Assembly: GCF_000013085.1 (NCBI RefSeq)
Contig: NC_007643.1
Span: forward strand, 3,295,501-3,359,500
Reading direction: 5' to 3'
Source of the DNA: Rhodospirillum rubrum ATCC 11170
GTDB taxonomy: Bacteria > Pseudomonadota > Alphaproteobacteria > Rhodospirillales > Rhodospirillaceae
Length of the DNA: 64,000 nucleotides
Each line of letters begins with the position of its first letter. Position 1 is the stretch's first letter. Below, in pieces: positions 1 through 7,439 of the stretch. The translations under genes were made by a program, and so were the position numbers. The notes under the pieces were generated by a model. The model was not told the origin of the DNA. It did no database searches and saw only the letters and a program-made list of their open reading frames with translations.

Positions 1-2
1 CG

Positions 3-200
3 CTGGCCTTGATCCTCGGCATCGATTTCGCGGTGCTCGAGACCGAGCATTTCCTGGAGGAGCCCTGGCTGTCCCAAGCCCGCAGCGGCGCGATTTCCCA
101 CGAGGCGTTGATCGAGGCCGAGAAGCGCCATAACAACGTCATCGTCCAAACCCGGATCCTGCTCGAGGCCCGCAAGGACCAAGGGACCGCCCTCCCATGA
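3..200 (+). CDS. Unknown protein, C-terminal part only
   Basis: The end of a protein whose start lies before the window; about 65 codons are visible. The last part is rich in charged residues (EALIEAEKRHNNVIVQTR) and looks helical, with no motif I can assign. The frame is open from the first bases and its codon use matches the downstream genes, so I read it as the tail of a longer gene rather than one starting at the internal TTG at 9. Its TGA overlaps the ATG of the next gene (ATGA, 197-200), which suggests translational coupling to the hydrolase. Function unknown. Confidence 0.6.
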   Translation: MALILGIDFAVLETEHFLEEPWLSQARSGAISHEALIEAEKRHNNVIVQTRILLEARKDQGTALP

Positions 201-1012
201 CCGGGCTTTTGGCGATCCGCGATGGCGATATCACCCTCGAGGGGGTGCGCTTGCGCACCCGCCATCTTGGTCCCGATCGTCCCGGACCCCGGCTGGTCTT
301 CCTCCACGAGGGGCTAGGCTCGATCGGCCAGTGGAAGGCGTTTCCCCAAGCGCTCTGCGCCGCCACCGGCTTGCCCGGCTTTCTTTACGAGCGCCAGGGA
401 TTTGGCGGCTCCGACCCGATCGTTCCCGGCCCGCGCCCCCTGGCTTACCTCGATCACGAAGCCACGCGGGTACTGCCCGCCGTGCTCGATCGCTTAGGGA
501 TCGACCAACCGGTTCTGGTCGGCCATAGCGACGGCGCCACCCTGGCCCTGCTCTTCGCCGCCGCCTTTCCCACGCGGGCCAAGGCCGTGGTCAGCATCGC
601 CGCCCATGTTTTCGTCGAAGAGATCACCCTGGCCGGAATCGACGCCGCCGTCCACGCCTGGACCCACGGCGATTTGCGCGACCGCCTGTCGCGCCACCAT
701 GGCGCCAATACCGAGGGCGCCTTTCGCGGCTGGGCGGAAACCTGGCGTCTGCCGGCCTTCCGCGACTGGTCGATGACGGCCCGCCTGCCCGCCATCCGCT
801 GCCCGCTGCTGGCCATCCAGGGCGAAGACGACAGCTATGGCAGCCCCCGTCAGGTCGCCACCATTGTCGCCCTGGCCGGCGGCCCGGCCACGCCCCTGAT
901 GCTGCCCGGCTGCGGCCATATGCCCCACCTGCAGGTCCCCGAGCGCACGGTGGAGGCGGCGGGGCGCTTTATCGTCGAAAGCCTGGAGGGAGCCACGCCG
1001 GATGTGATCTAG
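197..1012 (+). CDS. Alpha/beta hydrolase fold protein
   Basis: A 271-residue cytoplasmic alpha/beta hydrolase. The nucleophile elbow is GHSDG with Ser111. A HEGLGSIGQW segment near residues 37-46 forms the oxyanion strand-loop, the acid is probably in GEDD near 210, and the catalytic His is in GCGHMPH near 241. Length and motif order are those of a complete single-domain esterase/lyase-type member. The start overlaps the previous stop (ATGA), so it is probably the second gene of an operon. The substrate cannot be read from the sequence. A TetR regulator lies convergently downstream. The fold is certain; the reaction is not. Confidence 0.9.
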   Translation: MTGLLAIRDGDITLEGVRLRTRHLGPDRPGPRLVFLHEGLGSIGQWKAFPQALCAATGLPGFLYERQGFGGSDPIVPGPRPLAYLDHEATRVLPAVLDRLGIDQPVLVGHSDGATLALLFAAAFPTRAKAVVSIAAHVFVEEITLAGIDAAVHAWTHGDLRDRLSRHHGANTEGAFRGWAETWRLPAFRDWSMTARLPAIRCPLLAIQGEDDSYGSPRQVATIVALAGGPATPLMLPGCGHMPHLQVPERTVEAAGRFIVESLEGATPDVI

Positions 1013-1015
1013 AGA

Positions 1016-1058
1016 GCAAATCCCGAGCGATTTGGTCCAGAGCGCGACGACGATTTGC
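1016..1058. repeat. Dispersed palindromic repeat, copy 1
   Basis: A 43-bp imperfect palindrome beginning GCAAATC and ending GATTTGC, right after the hydrolase stop. It is nearly identical to 51213-51255 and related to elements at 21213, 31114, 31170 and 54837. Flanking TCTAGAG resembles the CTCTAG next to the 31-kb copies. Confidence 0.75.
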
Positions 1059-1075
1059 TTCACGATGACGATCTT

Positions 1076-1115
1076 AGGGCGATGTGCGGAGCCCCTGTTT
1101 CACGCGCATCGCCCT
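1076..1115. terminator. Hairpin between convergent genes
   Basis: AGGGCGATG (1076-1084) pairs perfectly with CATCGCCCT (1107-1115). It lies between the hydrolase and the end of the convergent TetR gene and touches the TetR stop codon. There is no clear U-tract, so this is a probable, not typical, bidirectional terminator. Confidence 0.45.
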
Positions 1116-1765
1116 TAAGCCGCCGCCCCAGGGACTTTTCGTCCCGCCGCCCGGTCGGCGCGGGTCAGGGCCAGCCCGGCGCGGATGCGGGGGAGCAGGC
1201 GCGACACCAGGGCATCGCAATAGGCCGCCTCGGCCTCCGGCGGCACGGCGGGCAAATGCGAGCGCAAGGCCCGATCGCGGCCGAAGGCGTGACATTGACC
1301 GATGACCCAGATCGCATCGGTCATCGCCTCGTCATCGCTTTCGCCACAGCCGATCTCGCCGGCCAGAACGGCGGCGACCGAGCGGAAATGGCGGTCCATC
1401 ATCACCACCGGCGCGACCTCGGCGACGCCGCTGGCCCGCAGCCCCTCCCAAACGAACAAGCGGTGGATGCGATCGCGTTCCTCGCTGGCGATCAGGTTTT
1501 CGGACAGCATACCGCGGACCAACGCTTCAAGGGGATCGGCGGTCTGGCGCCAACTGGTCAAGGGATCGCCACGCAGATCGAGCAGCCGCCCCATCGCCCG
1601 GCGAATGACCGCGGCATAGAGCTTGGCCTTGCCGCCGAAGTGATAATTGACCGCCGCCTGATTGACCCCGGCGCGGTGGATGATCAGGGCGATGGTGGCG
1701 CCGTGAAAGCCGCGTTCGGCGAATTCGATGGCCGCCGCCTCGAGAATGCGATCCTTGGTCTCCAT
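1115..1765 (-). CDS. TetR/AcrR family regulator (CerR-type C-terminus)
   Basis: A 216-residue one-component repressor. The N-terminal 50 residues are a canonical TetR DNA-binding domain: DRILEAAAIEFAERGFHG, then a recognition helix around AGVNQAAVNYHFGGK. The remainder, with WEGLRASGVAEVAPVVM, resembles the ligand/dimer domain of the CerR (DUF1956) branch. The start at 1765 is ATG ETK. A perfect 12-bp palindrome (1813-1824) about 50 bp upstream is the natural autoregulatory operator. The divergent neighbour is the EF-hand gene, so it might share control. The inducer is unknown. Confidence 0.93.
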   Translation of the reverse strand: METKDRILEAAAIEFAERGFHGATIALIIHRAGVNQAAVNYHFGGKAKLYAAVIRRAMGRLLDLRGDPLTSWRQTADPLEALVRGMLSENLIASEERDRIHRLFVWEGLRASGVAEVAPVVMMDRHFRSVAAVLAGEIGCGESDDEAMTDAIWVIGQCHAFGRDRALRSHLPAVPPEAEAAYCDALVSRLLPRIRAGLALTRADRAAGRKVPGAAA

Positions 1766-1812
1766 GCCCGGCGCCTCCTATCCCATGGTCCAGGCGATCA
1801 CCTTAGCATTTC

Positions 1813-1824
1813 AAACGATCGTTT
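1813..1824. promoter_or_regulatory. Candidate TetR operator
   Basis: AAACGATCGTTT is a perfect 12-bp palindrome in the divergent region between the TetR gene and the EF-hand gene. AAAC...GTTT half-sites are common for TetR-family operators. Binding is inferred from position and symmetry only. Confidence 0.55.
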
Positions 1825-1862
1825 AAAATCAGACCGCGTATCGCTTTGCATGGTCCGGGGTG

Positions 1863-1881
1863 CCCGATGACCGTCATCGGG
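1863..1881. promoter_or_regulatory. 19-bp dyad upstream of EF-hand gene
   Basis: CCCGATGAC-C-GTCATCGGG: nine-bp perfect arms around one base, ending about 50 bp before the EF-hand ATG. The spacing fits a dimeric repressor or activator site more than a terminator, since no U-tract follows. The cognate protein is unknown; the TetR gene next door has its own, different palindrome. Confidence 0.5.
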
Positions 1882-1931
1882 TCCGTTCCCGGCGACGGGA
1901 GCGGTTTTCTTGCACCCACAGGAGAAGGATC

Positions 1932-2744
1932 ATGAGCATCGACACGAGCTATTCCAGCACGTCGATGACCGATTACGCCCTGATCCGCGCCCAGCTTTTC
2001 CAAAAGACCGACACCGATTCAAGCGGTGGCGTTTCGTTGGAGGAACTGACCGCAAAGGGGCAAACTTTGCCGACCGGCAAGAATAGCCAGTCGACCGAGG
2101 ACCTGTTCAAACAGGTTGATACGGATAGCAGCGGCGAAATCTCGCTCGAAGAGCTGGAAAATTTCGCCTCGGCCTCCCTCGCCAGCCAGACCTCCGGCAG
2201 CCTTCTTCAAGCCCAGGAGGAAACCGCGACCACCCCGGCGACGCTGAAAGAGCTGTTCAACACGCTCGACAGCGATGACGACAACACGATCAGTCTCGAA
2301 GAATTCGAGGCCGGGGCCTCCACGGCCCAGGCGACGGCCACCCAGGCGTCCGCCGCTGGCGGCGGTGGCGGTGGTGGCGGTGGTGGTGGTGGCGGCGTTT
2401 CCGCCGCCTCGTCGAGCGACGAAGAAGAGGAGACCTACGATAGTCTCGACACCAACAAAGATGGTGTCGTCAGCGCTTCGGAACGCGCCGCGGCCGCCCC
2501 GCCGCCGCGCCCGGTAGAAACCGGATCAGGCGCCGATAACGCCTCCGACGAGAACGCGTCGGCGGACCAAAACGCCTCTTCGACTACCGCCCAGGCGGCA
2601 ACCACCGCCCAGAGCGCGGCCGATGACGCGGTGGCGACCGAAAAAGCCACCAAGATCACCGAGTTATTGCGTCGGACCTTGACGGCTTACGGAAACACTA
2701 CGTCGAATGGCGCGGTGACCGGCAGCGCCGGCATCTTCGCCTGA
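1932..2744 (+). CDS. EF-hand calcium-binding protein
   Basis: A 270-residue protein with four EF-hand loops starting at Asp27 (DTDSSGGVSLEE), Asp63 (DTDSSGEISLEE), Asp113 (DSDDDNTISLEE) and Asp173 (DTNKDGVVSASE), the last Glu of each at loop position 12. A run of 13 glycines (143-155) and an acidic SSSDEEEE patch separate loops 3 and 4. The C-terminal third is Ala/Thr/Ser-rich and low complexity. There is no signal peptide or membrane segment. The ATG at 1932 is chosen because GGAGAAGG lies just before it; an upstream in-frame start at 1860 would add a basic, unrelated leader. It probably buffers or senses calcium; partner unknown. Confidence 0.88.
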   Translation: MSIDTSYSSTSMTDYALIRAQLFQKTDTDSSGGVSLEELTAKGQTLPTGKNSQSTEDLFKQVDTDSSGEISLEELENFASASLASQTSGSLLQAQEETATTPATLKELFNTLDSDDDNTISLEEFEAGASTAQATATQASAAGGGGGGGGGGGGGVSAASSSDEEEETYDSLDTNKDGVVSASERAAAAPPPRPVETGSGADNASDENASADQNASSTTAQAATTAQSAADDAVATEKATKITELLRRTLTAYGNTTSNGAVTGSAGIFA

Positions 2745-2753
2745 TCCAAAGAC

Positions 2754-2782
2754 GGCGGGCTCCGGTCTCCCCGGGGCCCGCC
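2754..2782. terminator. Hairpin between convergent genes
   Basis: GGCGGGC (2754-2760) and GCCCGCC (2776-2782) form a stem between the EF-hand gene and the convergent aminopeptidase gene. There is no U-run; it probably terminates both transcripts weakly. Confidence 0.4.
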
Positions 2783-2798
2783 TGCCTTGGCAAAGCGC

Positions 2799-4835
2799 TT
2801 AGAGCGGCGCCGTCGCCGCGATCAGCCAGTCCAGAACCGGCCGATCGTCTGGGGTATCAAGCAGCGGCGCATGGGTCTCGCGGACGCGGGCGTGATAGGC
2901 GTCGACCCAGGCCCGCTCATAGATATCAAGCAAAGCGGCATCGATCAGCGTCCGATCAAGCGGCACCACCGTCAAGGTTTCAAATTCCAGGAAGACCCGG
3001 TCGGCGGCCTCGGGCGCGGGATCGACCGGGCGCACGGCGACCAGGGTTTCGATGCGGATGCCGAACTCGCCCTCGCGGTAATAGCCGGGCTCGTTGGACA
3101 GGATCATCCCCGGAACCAGCGGCACGGCATTGGCGGCCTTGCTGATGCGCGCCGGGCCTTCGTGAACCCCGAGGAAACTGCCCACTCCGTGACCGGTGCC
3201 ATGGTCGTAATCCATCCCTTCGGCCCACAGCGGCTGACGGGCGAGGGCATCGAGCTGGTGGCCGGTCGTTCCCTGGGGGAAGCGGGCGCGGCCGAGCGCC
3301 AGATGCCCCTTGAGCACCAGGGTGAAACACCGCCGCATCGCCGGGGTGGGGGTGCCGATGGCCACGGTGCGGGTGATATCGGTGGTGCCATCAAGATACT
3401 GCCCGCCGCTATCGACCAGATAAAGGCTGCCGGGAACCAGCCTCCGGTCGCTTTCGGGCGAGGCATGGTAGTGGCAGAAGGCGGCGTTGGGACCGGCGGC
3501 CGAGATCGTGCCGAAGGACAGACCGCGCAGCAGCGGATCGACGGCGCGCAAGCGCCCCAGCTTCTCGGCCACCGCCAGCTCGCTCAAAGTCCCCTTGGGC
3601 GCTTCCTGGGACAGCCAGTGCAGGAAACGCACCATCGCCAGACCATCGCGGCGATGGGCGGCGCGGCTACCTTCCAATTCCACGGCGTTCTTGATCGCCT
3701 TGGGCAACACGCAGGGGTCGGCGGCGCGGACGATGGCCGCGCCGGCCTCCTCCAGACGATCAACGATCCAAGAGGGGGTGGCCGTCCAGTCCACCCGCAC
3801 CTTGGCATGGCGCCGGCCGAGCGCGCTCAAGGCCGGGGCCAGGGCGCTGGGCGGCGAAAGCCGCACGCGATTGCCCAGATGGGCCGCGAGACCGGCGCTG
3901 ACTTTCAGGGGATCGACGAAAATCTCGGCCGATCCATCGCCGTGAAGCAGGGCATAAGACAGCGGCAAGGGGGTGAAGGCCACATCGCCGCCGCGAATAT
4001 TGAAAAGCCAGGCGATGCTGTCGGGGGCCGACAGCACCACCGCGTCTTGCCCGTCCTTGGTCAGCGCCTCGGCGATGTCCTCGCGCTTTTCCGCCCCGCC
4101 GCGCCCCGAATAGCCTTCGGGATGGGGAACCACCGGCGACAGCGGAGTCGGCGGCTGATCGCTCCACGCCGCATCGAGCAGGTTGGTCTCCAGCGCCACC
4201 AGATGGGCGCCGGCCCGCTTGCAGGCCTCGCGCAGCCGGTCGCGTTCGGCCGGGGAATGCAGCCAGGGGTCATAGCCCAGACGAGCCCCCGTCGGCAGCG
4301 CCGTTTCCAGCCAGCGCGCCGGCGGCTCGTCGATCAGGTGATGAAAAGAAAAGGCTCCGGCATCGACCTCGCCGCGCACCTGCAGGGTATAGCGCCCGTC
4401 AACGAAGATCGCCGCCCGCTCGGCCAGCACCACCGCTGTTCCGGCCGACCCGGAAAAGCCGGTCAGCCACGCCAATCGTTCGGCGCGCAGGGGAATGAAC
4501 TCGTTCTGGTATTCGTCGGCATGGGGAACGATCAGCCCGTCAAGGTTTTCTTCGGCCATGCGCCGACGCACGGCGACAAGGCGCTCGGGCAGCGGAACGC
4601 GCGAATGGGCGAAGGCCTTGGCGGCGCGGGCGCGCAGATCGACCAGCGCCCCGCGCAAGGGGGCATTGACCGGGGCGCCGATCAGATCAAGCCAGCCCTC
4701 GCCGCCCGCCGCCGGAGCGGCCGCCGCGCCGGCGACCAGGGTGGCGAGATCCCCAGGCGACAGGGCGCCGCCGATTCCTTCGAGATCGCGGGTGATCGAA
4801 TCGATATCGAGCCCGTCGAAACTGTCATTCATCAA
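2799..4835 (-). CDS. Aminopeptidase P family (M24B), long three-domain form
   Basis: A 678-residue metallopeptidase that removes N-terminal residues preceding proline. It has two creatinase-like N-terminal domains and a C-terminal pita-bread domain. The metal ligands are visible and spaced as in the eukaryotic-type APP1 enzymes: Asp475, Asp486, His549 (in HGTGHG), Glu582 (NEPGYY) and Glu596 (GIRIETL), with His558 nearby. The length is that of the APP1 branch, not the ~440-residue E. coli PepP. No signal peptide, so cytoplasmic. It lies upstream of prmA on the same strand, after a 100-bp gap holding a small tandem duplication. Confidence 0.95.
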   Translation of the reverse strand: MMNDSFDGLDIDSITRDLEGIGGALSPGDLATLVAGAAAAPAAGGEGWLDLIGAPVNAPLRGALVDLRARAAKAFAHSRVPLPERLVAVRRRMAEENLDGLIVPHADEYQNEFIPLRAERLAWLTGFSGSAGTAVVLAERAAIFVDGRYTLQVRGEVDAGAFSFHHLIDEPPARWLETALPTGARLGYDPWLHSPAERDRLREACKRAGAHLVALETNLLDAAWSDQPPTPLSPVVPHPEGYSGRGGAEKREDIAEALTKDGQDAVVLSAPDSIAWLFNIRGGDVAFTPLPLSYALLHGDGSAEIFVDPLKVSAGLAAHLGNRVRLSPPSALAPALSALGRRHAKVRVDWTATPSWIVDRLEEAGAAIVRAADPCVLPKAIKNAVELEGSRAAHRRDGLAMVRFLHWLSQEAPKGTLSELAVAEKLGRLRAVDPLLRGLSFGTISAAGPNAAFCHYHASPESDRRLVPGSLYLVDSGGQYLDGTTDITRTVAIGTPTPAMRRCFTLVLKGHLALGRARFPQGTTGHQLDALARQPLWAEGMDYDHGTGHGVGSFLGVHEGPARISKAANAVPLVPGMILSNEPGYYREGEFGIRIETLVAVRPVDPAPEAADRVFLEFETLTVVPLDRTLIDAALLDIYERAWVDAYHARVRETHAPLLDTPDDRPVLDWLIAATAPL

Positions 4836-4842
4836 GCCTATT

Positions 4843-4872
4843 CCTTATCCCACCGGGCCTTATCCCACCGGG
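4843..4872. repeat. 15-bp tandem duplication
   Basis: CCTTATCCCACCGGG occurs twice, head to tail without a gap, in the short space between prmA and the aminopeptidase gene. It is probably a slippage product and lies just upstream of the aminopeptidase start. Confidence 0.8.
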
Positions 4873-4934
4873 TCCTTGGCAAGCCCGCCTTCGACATGGC
4901 GCGACGGACCGGCCGCCGCAAGCCGACCCCGGCG

Positions 4935-5828
4935 TTAGCGGCCGAGGATCAGGGTCGTCCACGGCCGGAAGGCGATGCGGTGAACCAGCCGCAAGCCCTG
5001 ACTACGATAGGCCGACAGCACCTGGGCCTCCTGCCAGTCAAGCAATCCCGCCAGCACCACCTTGCCCTTGGGGGCCAGCAGACCGGCCAGCGGCCGGGCG
5101 AGGCCGCAAAGCGGGCGGGCCAGGATATTGGCCAGGATCAGATCGTAAGGCCCGCCCTCGATCACCGTGCGACCGCGCGCGCCATTGCCGTGCTCGGCCC
5201 GGATAAAAGCCGCGAGACCATTGAGATGGGCATTGAAGCGGGCGACGCGGACGCTTTCGACATCGATATCGACGGCGCGCACCGGGCGGGCGAAGGCCCG
5301 CGCCGCCGCCAGCGACAGAATTCCCGATCCGCAGCCCATATCCAGGATATTGCGGTAGCGATGGCGCTTGGCCAGCAGGTTGATCGCCGTCAGACAGCCG
5401 CGCGTGCTGTCATGATCGCCCGACCCGAAGGCGGTGGCGGCATCGACGGTCAGCGGCCAGCGGCCGGCGGGCAGTTTGGCCTTGTGGTGGGATCCGTGAA
5501 CGAAGAAGCGCCCGACGGAAATCGGCGGGAAGGTGATCAGGTTCTCGCGCAGCCAGTCGCGCCCTTCCAGGCGGATCACCTCGAACGACGGCTCCTCGAT
5601 CCCGGCGACGGTGGACACCAGGGCCAGGGTGGCGGCAAGAAAGGCCGGATCGGGCTTATCCTCGCACAGCGCCTGGATCTTCCAGATGTGATGGGCCTCA
5701 TCGACCTCGAAACACAGCAAGGCGACGCTGATCTCGTCGAGAGCGCCTTCCAGCGGGGCGACGACGACCTCGGGAACGGTGATTTCCACCTGCCAGAAGG
5801 AAGGCGGCGCGCCGGGGGTGCTGGGCAT
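4935..5828 (-). CDS. prmA: Ribosomal protein L11 methyltransferase
   Basis: Trimethylates ribosomal protein L11 with S-adenosylmethionine. The 297-residue protein has a poorly conserved N-terminal substrate-binding part and a C-terminal class I methyltransferase domain with ILDMGCGSGILSLAAARA as the SAM-binding motif I. LILANILARPL is the NPPY-like catalytic loop region (usually DLIxANILAxPL in PrmA). ATG 5828 is chosen because AGGAG lies eight bases upstream and the length fits the family; the open frame continues upstream but without conserved sequence. It is transcribed toward the aminopeptidase gene. Confidence 0.93.
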   Translation of the reverse strand: MPSTPGAPPSFWQVEITVPEVVVAPLEGALDEISVALLCFEVDEAHHIWKIQALCEDKPDPAFLAATLALVSTVAGIEEPSFEVIRLEGRDWLRENLITFPPISVGRFFVHGSHHKAKLPAGRWPLTVDAATAFGSGDHDSTRGCLTAINLLAKRHRYRNILDMGCGSGILSLAAARAFARPVRAVDIDVESVRVARFNAHLNGLAAFIRAEHGNGARGRTVIEGGPYDLILANILARPLCGLARPLAGLLAPKGKVVLAGLLDWQEAQVLSAYRSQGLRLVHRIAFRPWTTLILGR

Positions 5829-6357
5829 GACGGGGGCTCCTGAACAAGGGCGAGGGACGATGGGAACAAGCCGCGAAGACTTCGGAGGATGGTTTAGGGC
5901 TTGCGACCCCGCTCTGTCGAGCCCGCAGACGGGCGGCGAGGGCGCGCGCGGGCGACGCCTCCGCCGGCTATGCGGCGCGGGCAGCTCTGCAATGCGAAAG
6001 GTTCGCGGGTCGTACCAAAAGACCAGACCTATAGTCCGGCCGTGATTGGCAGATCCCTGGCCTGATCTTTCCAAGGGGCCAGCGCGAGAGATCTCGCATC
6101 ACTCCCAAACGTCTCGCATGCGGATCGGCCCCCCCTTTCCCACCCGAACGGGGACCGTCTCTATTCCCTGCGAGCGCTAGCCCACGGTTTCCTGGATCCG
6201 TGAGAGCCGTCGCCTCCCTTCCTCCCCACGCGATGGCTCCCTTCCCCCGGATCCGGGAACCGGTGGGCGACTTTCCCCCTGATGTCTTGCCGGTTTCCCC
6301 CTAGGGGCCTCCCGGGGTAGGGTACTCACCTGACCTCACCGGGGAGTGCCTTTGTCC
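5829..6357. other. 529-bp divergent intergenic region
   Basis: Lies between prmA (leftward) and the cyclodeaminase gene (rightward). No convincing protein, no tRNA and no strong intrinsic terminator are seen; the sequence is GC-rich with C-runs. It must carry the prmA promoter and the promoter of the rightward gene, but no good -35/-10 pair stands out. GGGGAG at 6341-6346 is the ribosome-binding site of the next gene. Confidence 0.5.
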
Positions 6358-7320
6358 ATGCGCATGATCGACGCCGACGCCGTCCGCCGCTGCCTGCCCT
6401 GGCCCGCCCTGATCGACGCCCTGAGCGCCCGCTTCGCCGCCGGCTGCGAAGCCCCCGTGCGCCACCATCACCCGATGACCCTGCCCGGCGAGCCCGAGGC
6501 CACCTTGCTGTTGATGCCGGCCTGGGCTTTGGATGGTCCGCCCGAAAGCCGCATCATCATGGTCAAGGTCGCCACCGTCCATCCGGGCAACGGGGCGCGG
6601 GGCCTGCCGGCGGTGGCCGCCAGCGTGCTGGCCATCGACGGCGGCACCGGCCGGCCGCTCGCCCTTCTTGATGGCGGCGAATTGACGGCGCGGCGGACGG
6701 CGGCGACCAGCGCCCTGGCCGCCCGCTTCCTGGCGCGACGCGACGCCCGCGTGCTGGTCGCCGTCGGCGCCGGCCGGATGATCGCCAATCTGATCGAAGC
6801 CCATCTCTGCGCCAGCCCCTCGATCGAGACGATTCGGATCTGGGCCCGCGACCCGGCCAAGGCGGCCGATCTGTGCGAAGATCTGGCCGACCGTCTGCCT
6901 TTCGCCCCCCAGGTCGCCCCCGATCTTCAAACCGCCGTGCGCGGCGCCGATATCATCACCTGCGCCACGCTGTCGCGCGAGCCGTTGGTCCATGGCGCGT
7001 GGCTGGCCGAAGGCAGCCACCTTGATCTGGTCGGCGCCTTTACCCCTGAGATGCGCGAAAGCGACGACGAGGCCATGCGCCGGGCCACGGTTTTCGTCGA
7101 TACCCGGGCCGGGGCCTGCCATGAAGGCGGCGATATCGTTCAGGCGATGTCGTCGGGCGCGCTGACCACCCAGGACATCGGCGGCGACCTGTTCGACCTT
7201 GTGCGCGGCGATCATCCCGGCCGCACCTCGGCAAGCGAGATCACCTTGTTCAAGTCAGTCGGCGCGGCGATCGAAGATCTGGCCGCCACCGATCTAGCGT
7301 TTTCGCTCTATAAGGATTAG
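6358..7320 (+). CDS. Ornithine cyclodeaminase / mu-crystallin family protein
   Basis: A 320-residue NAD(P)-binding enzyme of the ornithine cyclodeaminase family, which also includes alanine dehydrogenase and delta1-pyrroline-2-carboxylate reductase. The N-terminal part carries the substrate-binding RHHHPM segment and the MVKVATVHPGN strand. The Rossmann core starts at VLVAVGAGRMIANLIEAHL; later DIITCATLSREPLVHG and the LVGAFTPEMRE segment are family hallmarks. ATG 6358 is preferred to GTG 6346 because GGGGAG (6341-6346) overlaps the GTG but sits well before the ATG. It stands alone between prmA and a diguanylate cyclase. The exact substrate is not predictable. Confidence 0.9.
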   Translation: MRMIDADAVRRCLPWPALIDALSARFAAGCEAPVRHHHPMTLPGEPEATLLLMPAWALDGPPESRIIMVKVATVHPGNGARGLPAVAASVLAIDGGTGRPLALLDGGELTARRTAATSALAARFLARRDARVLVAVGAGRMIANLIEAHLCASPSIETIRIWARDPAKAADLCEDLADRLPFAPQVAPDLQTAVRGADIITCATLSREPLVHGAWLAEGSHLDLVGAFTPEMRESDDEAMRRATVFVDTRAGACHEGGDIVQAMSSGALTTQDIGGDLFDLVRGDHPGRTSASEITLFKSVGAAIEDLAATDLAFSLYKD

Positions 7321-7439
7321 GAGGAGGCGGTCGGGGGTACCGCTAAATAGGCATAGACCATCTGATATGTTAAAGCTATCTTCTCCGAGATGGGTTTCAC
7401 GGGCAACGCCCGCCGAAAAACACTCTTGGAAGGCGGCTG

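Noticed and set aside
1055-1870. Plus-strand frame opposite the TetR gene
   Set aside because: Antisense of a clear TetR regulator; Gly/Arg-rich shadow.
2787-5843. Open frame of about 1000 codons on the plus strand opposite the aminopeptidase and prmA genes
   Set aside because: It is the antisense of two well-conserved genes in GC-rich DNA; the translation is low complexity (Gly/Arg/Gln-rich) with no domain.
7321-7439. Cyclic di-GMP riboswitch before the diguanylate cyclase
   Set aside because: GGGCAACGCCC resembles a fragment of such motifs, but the GEMM core and second hairpin are not present.
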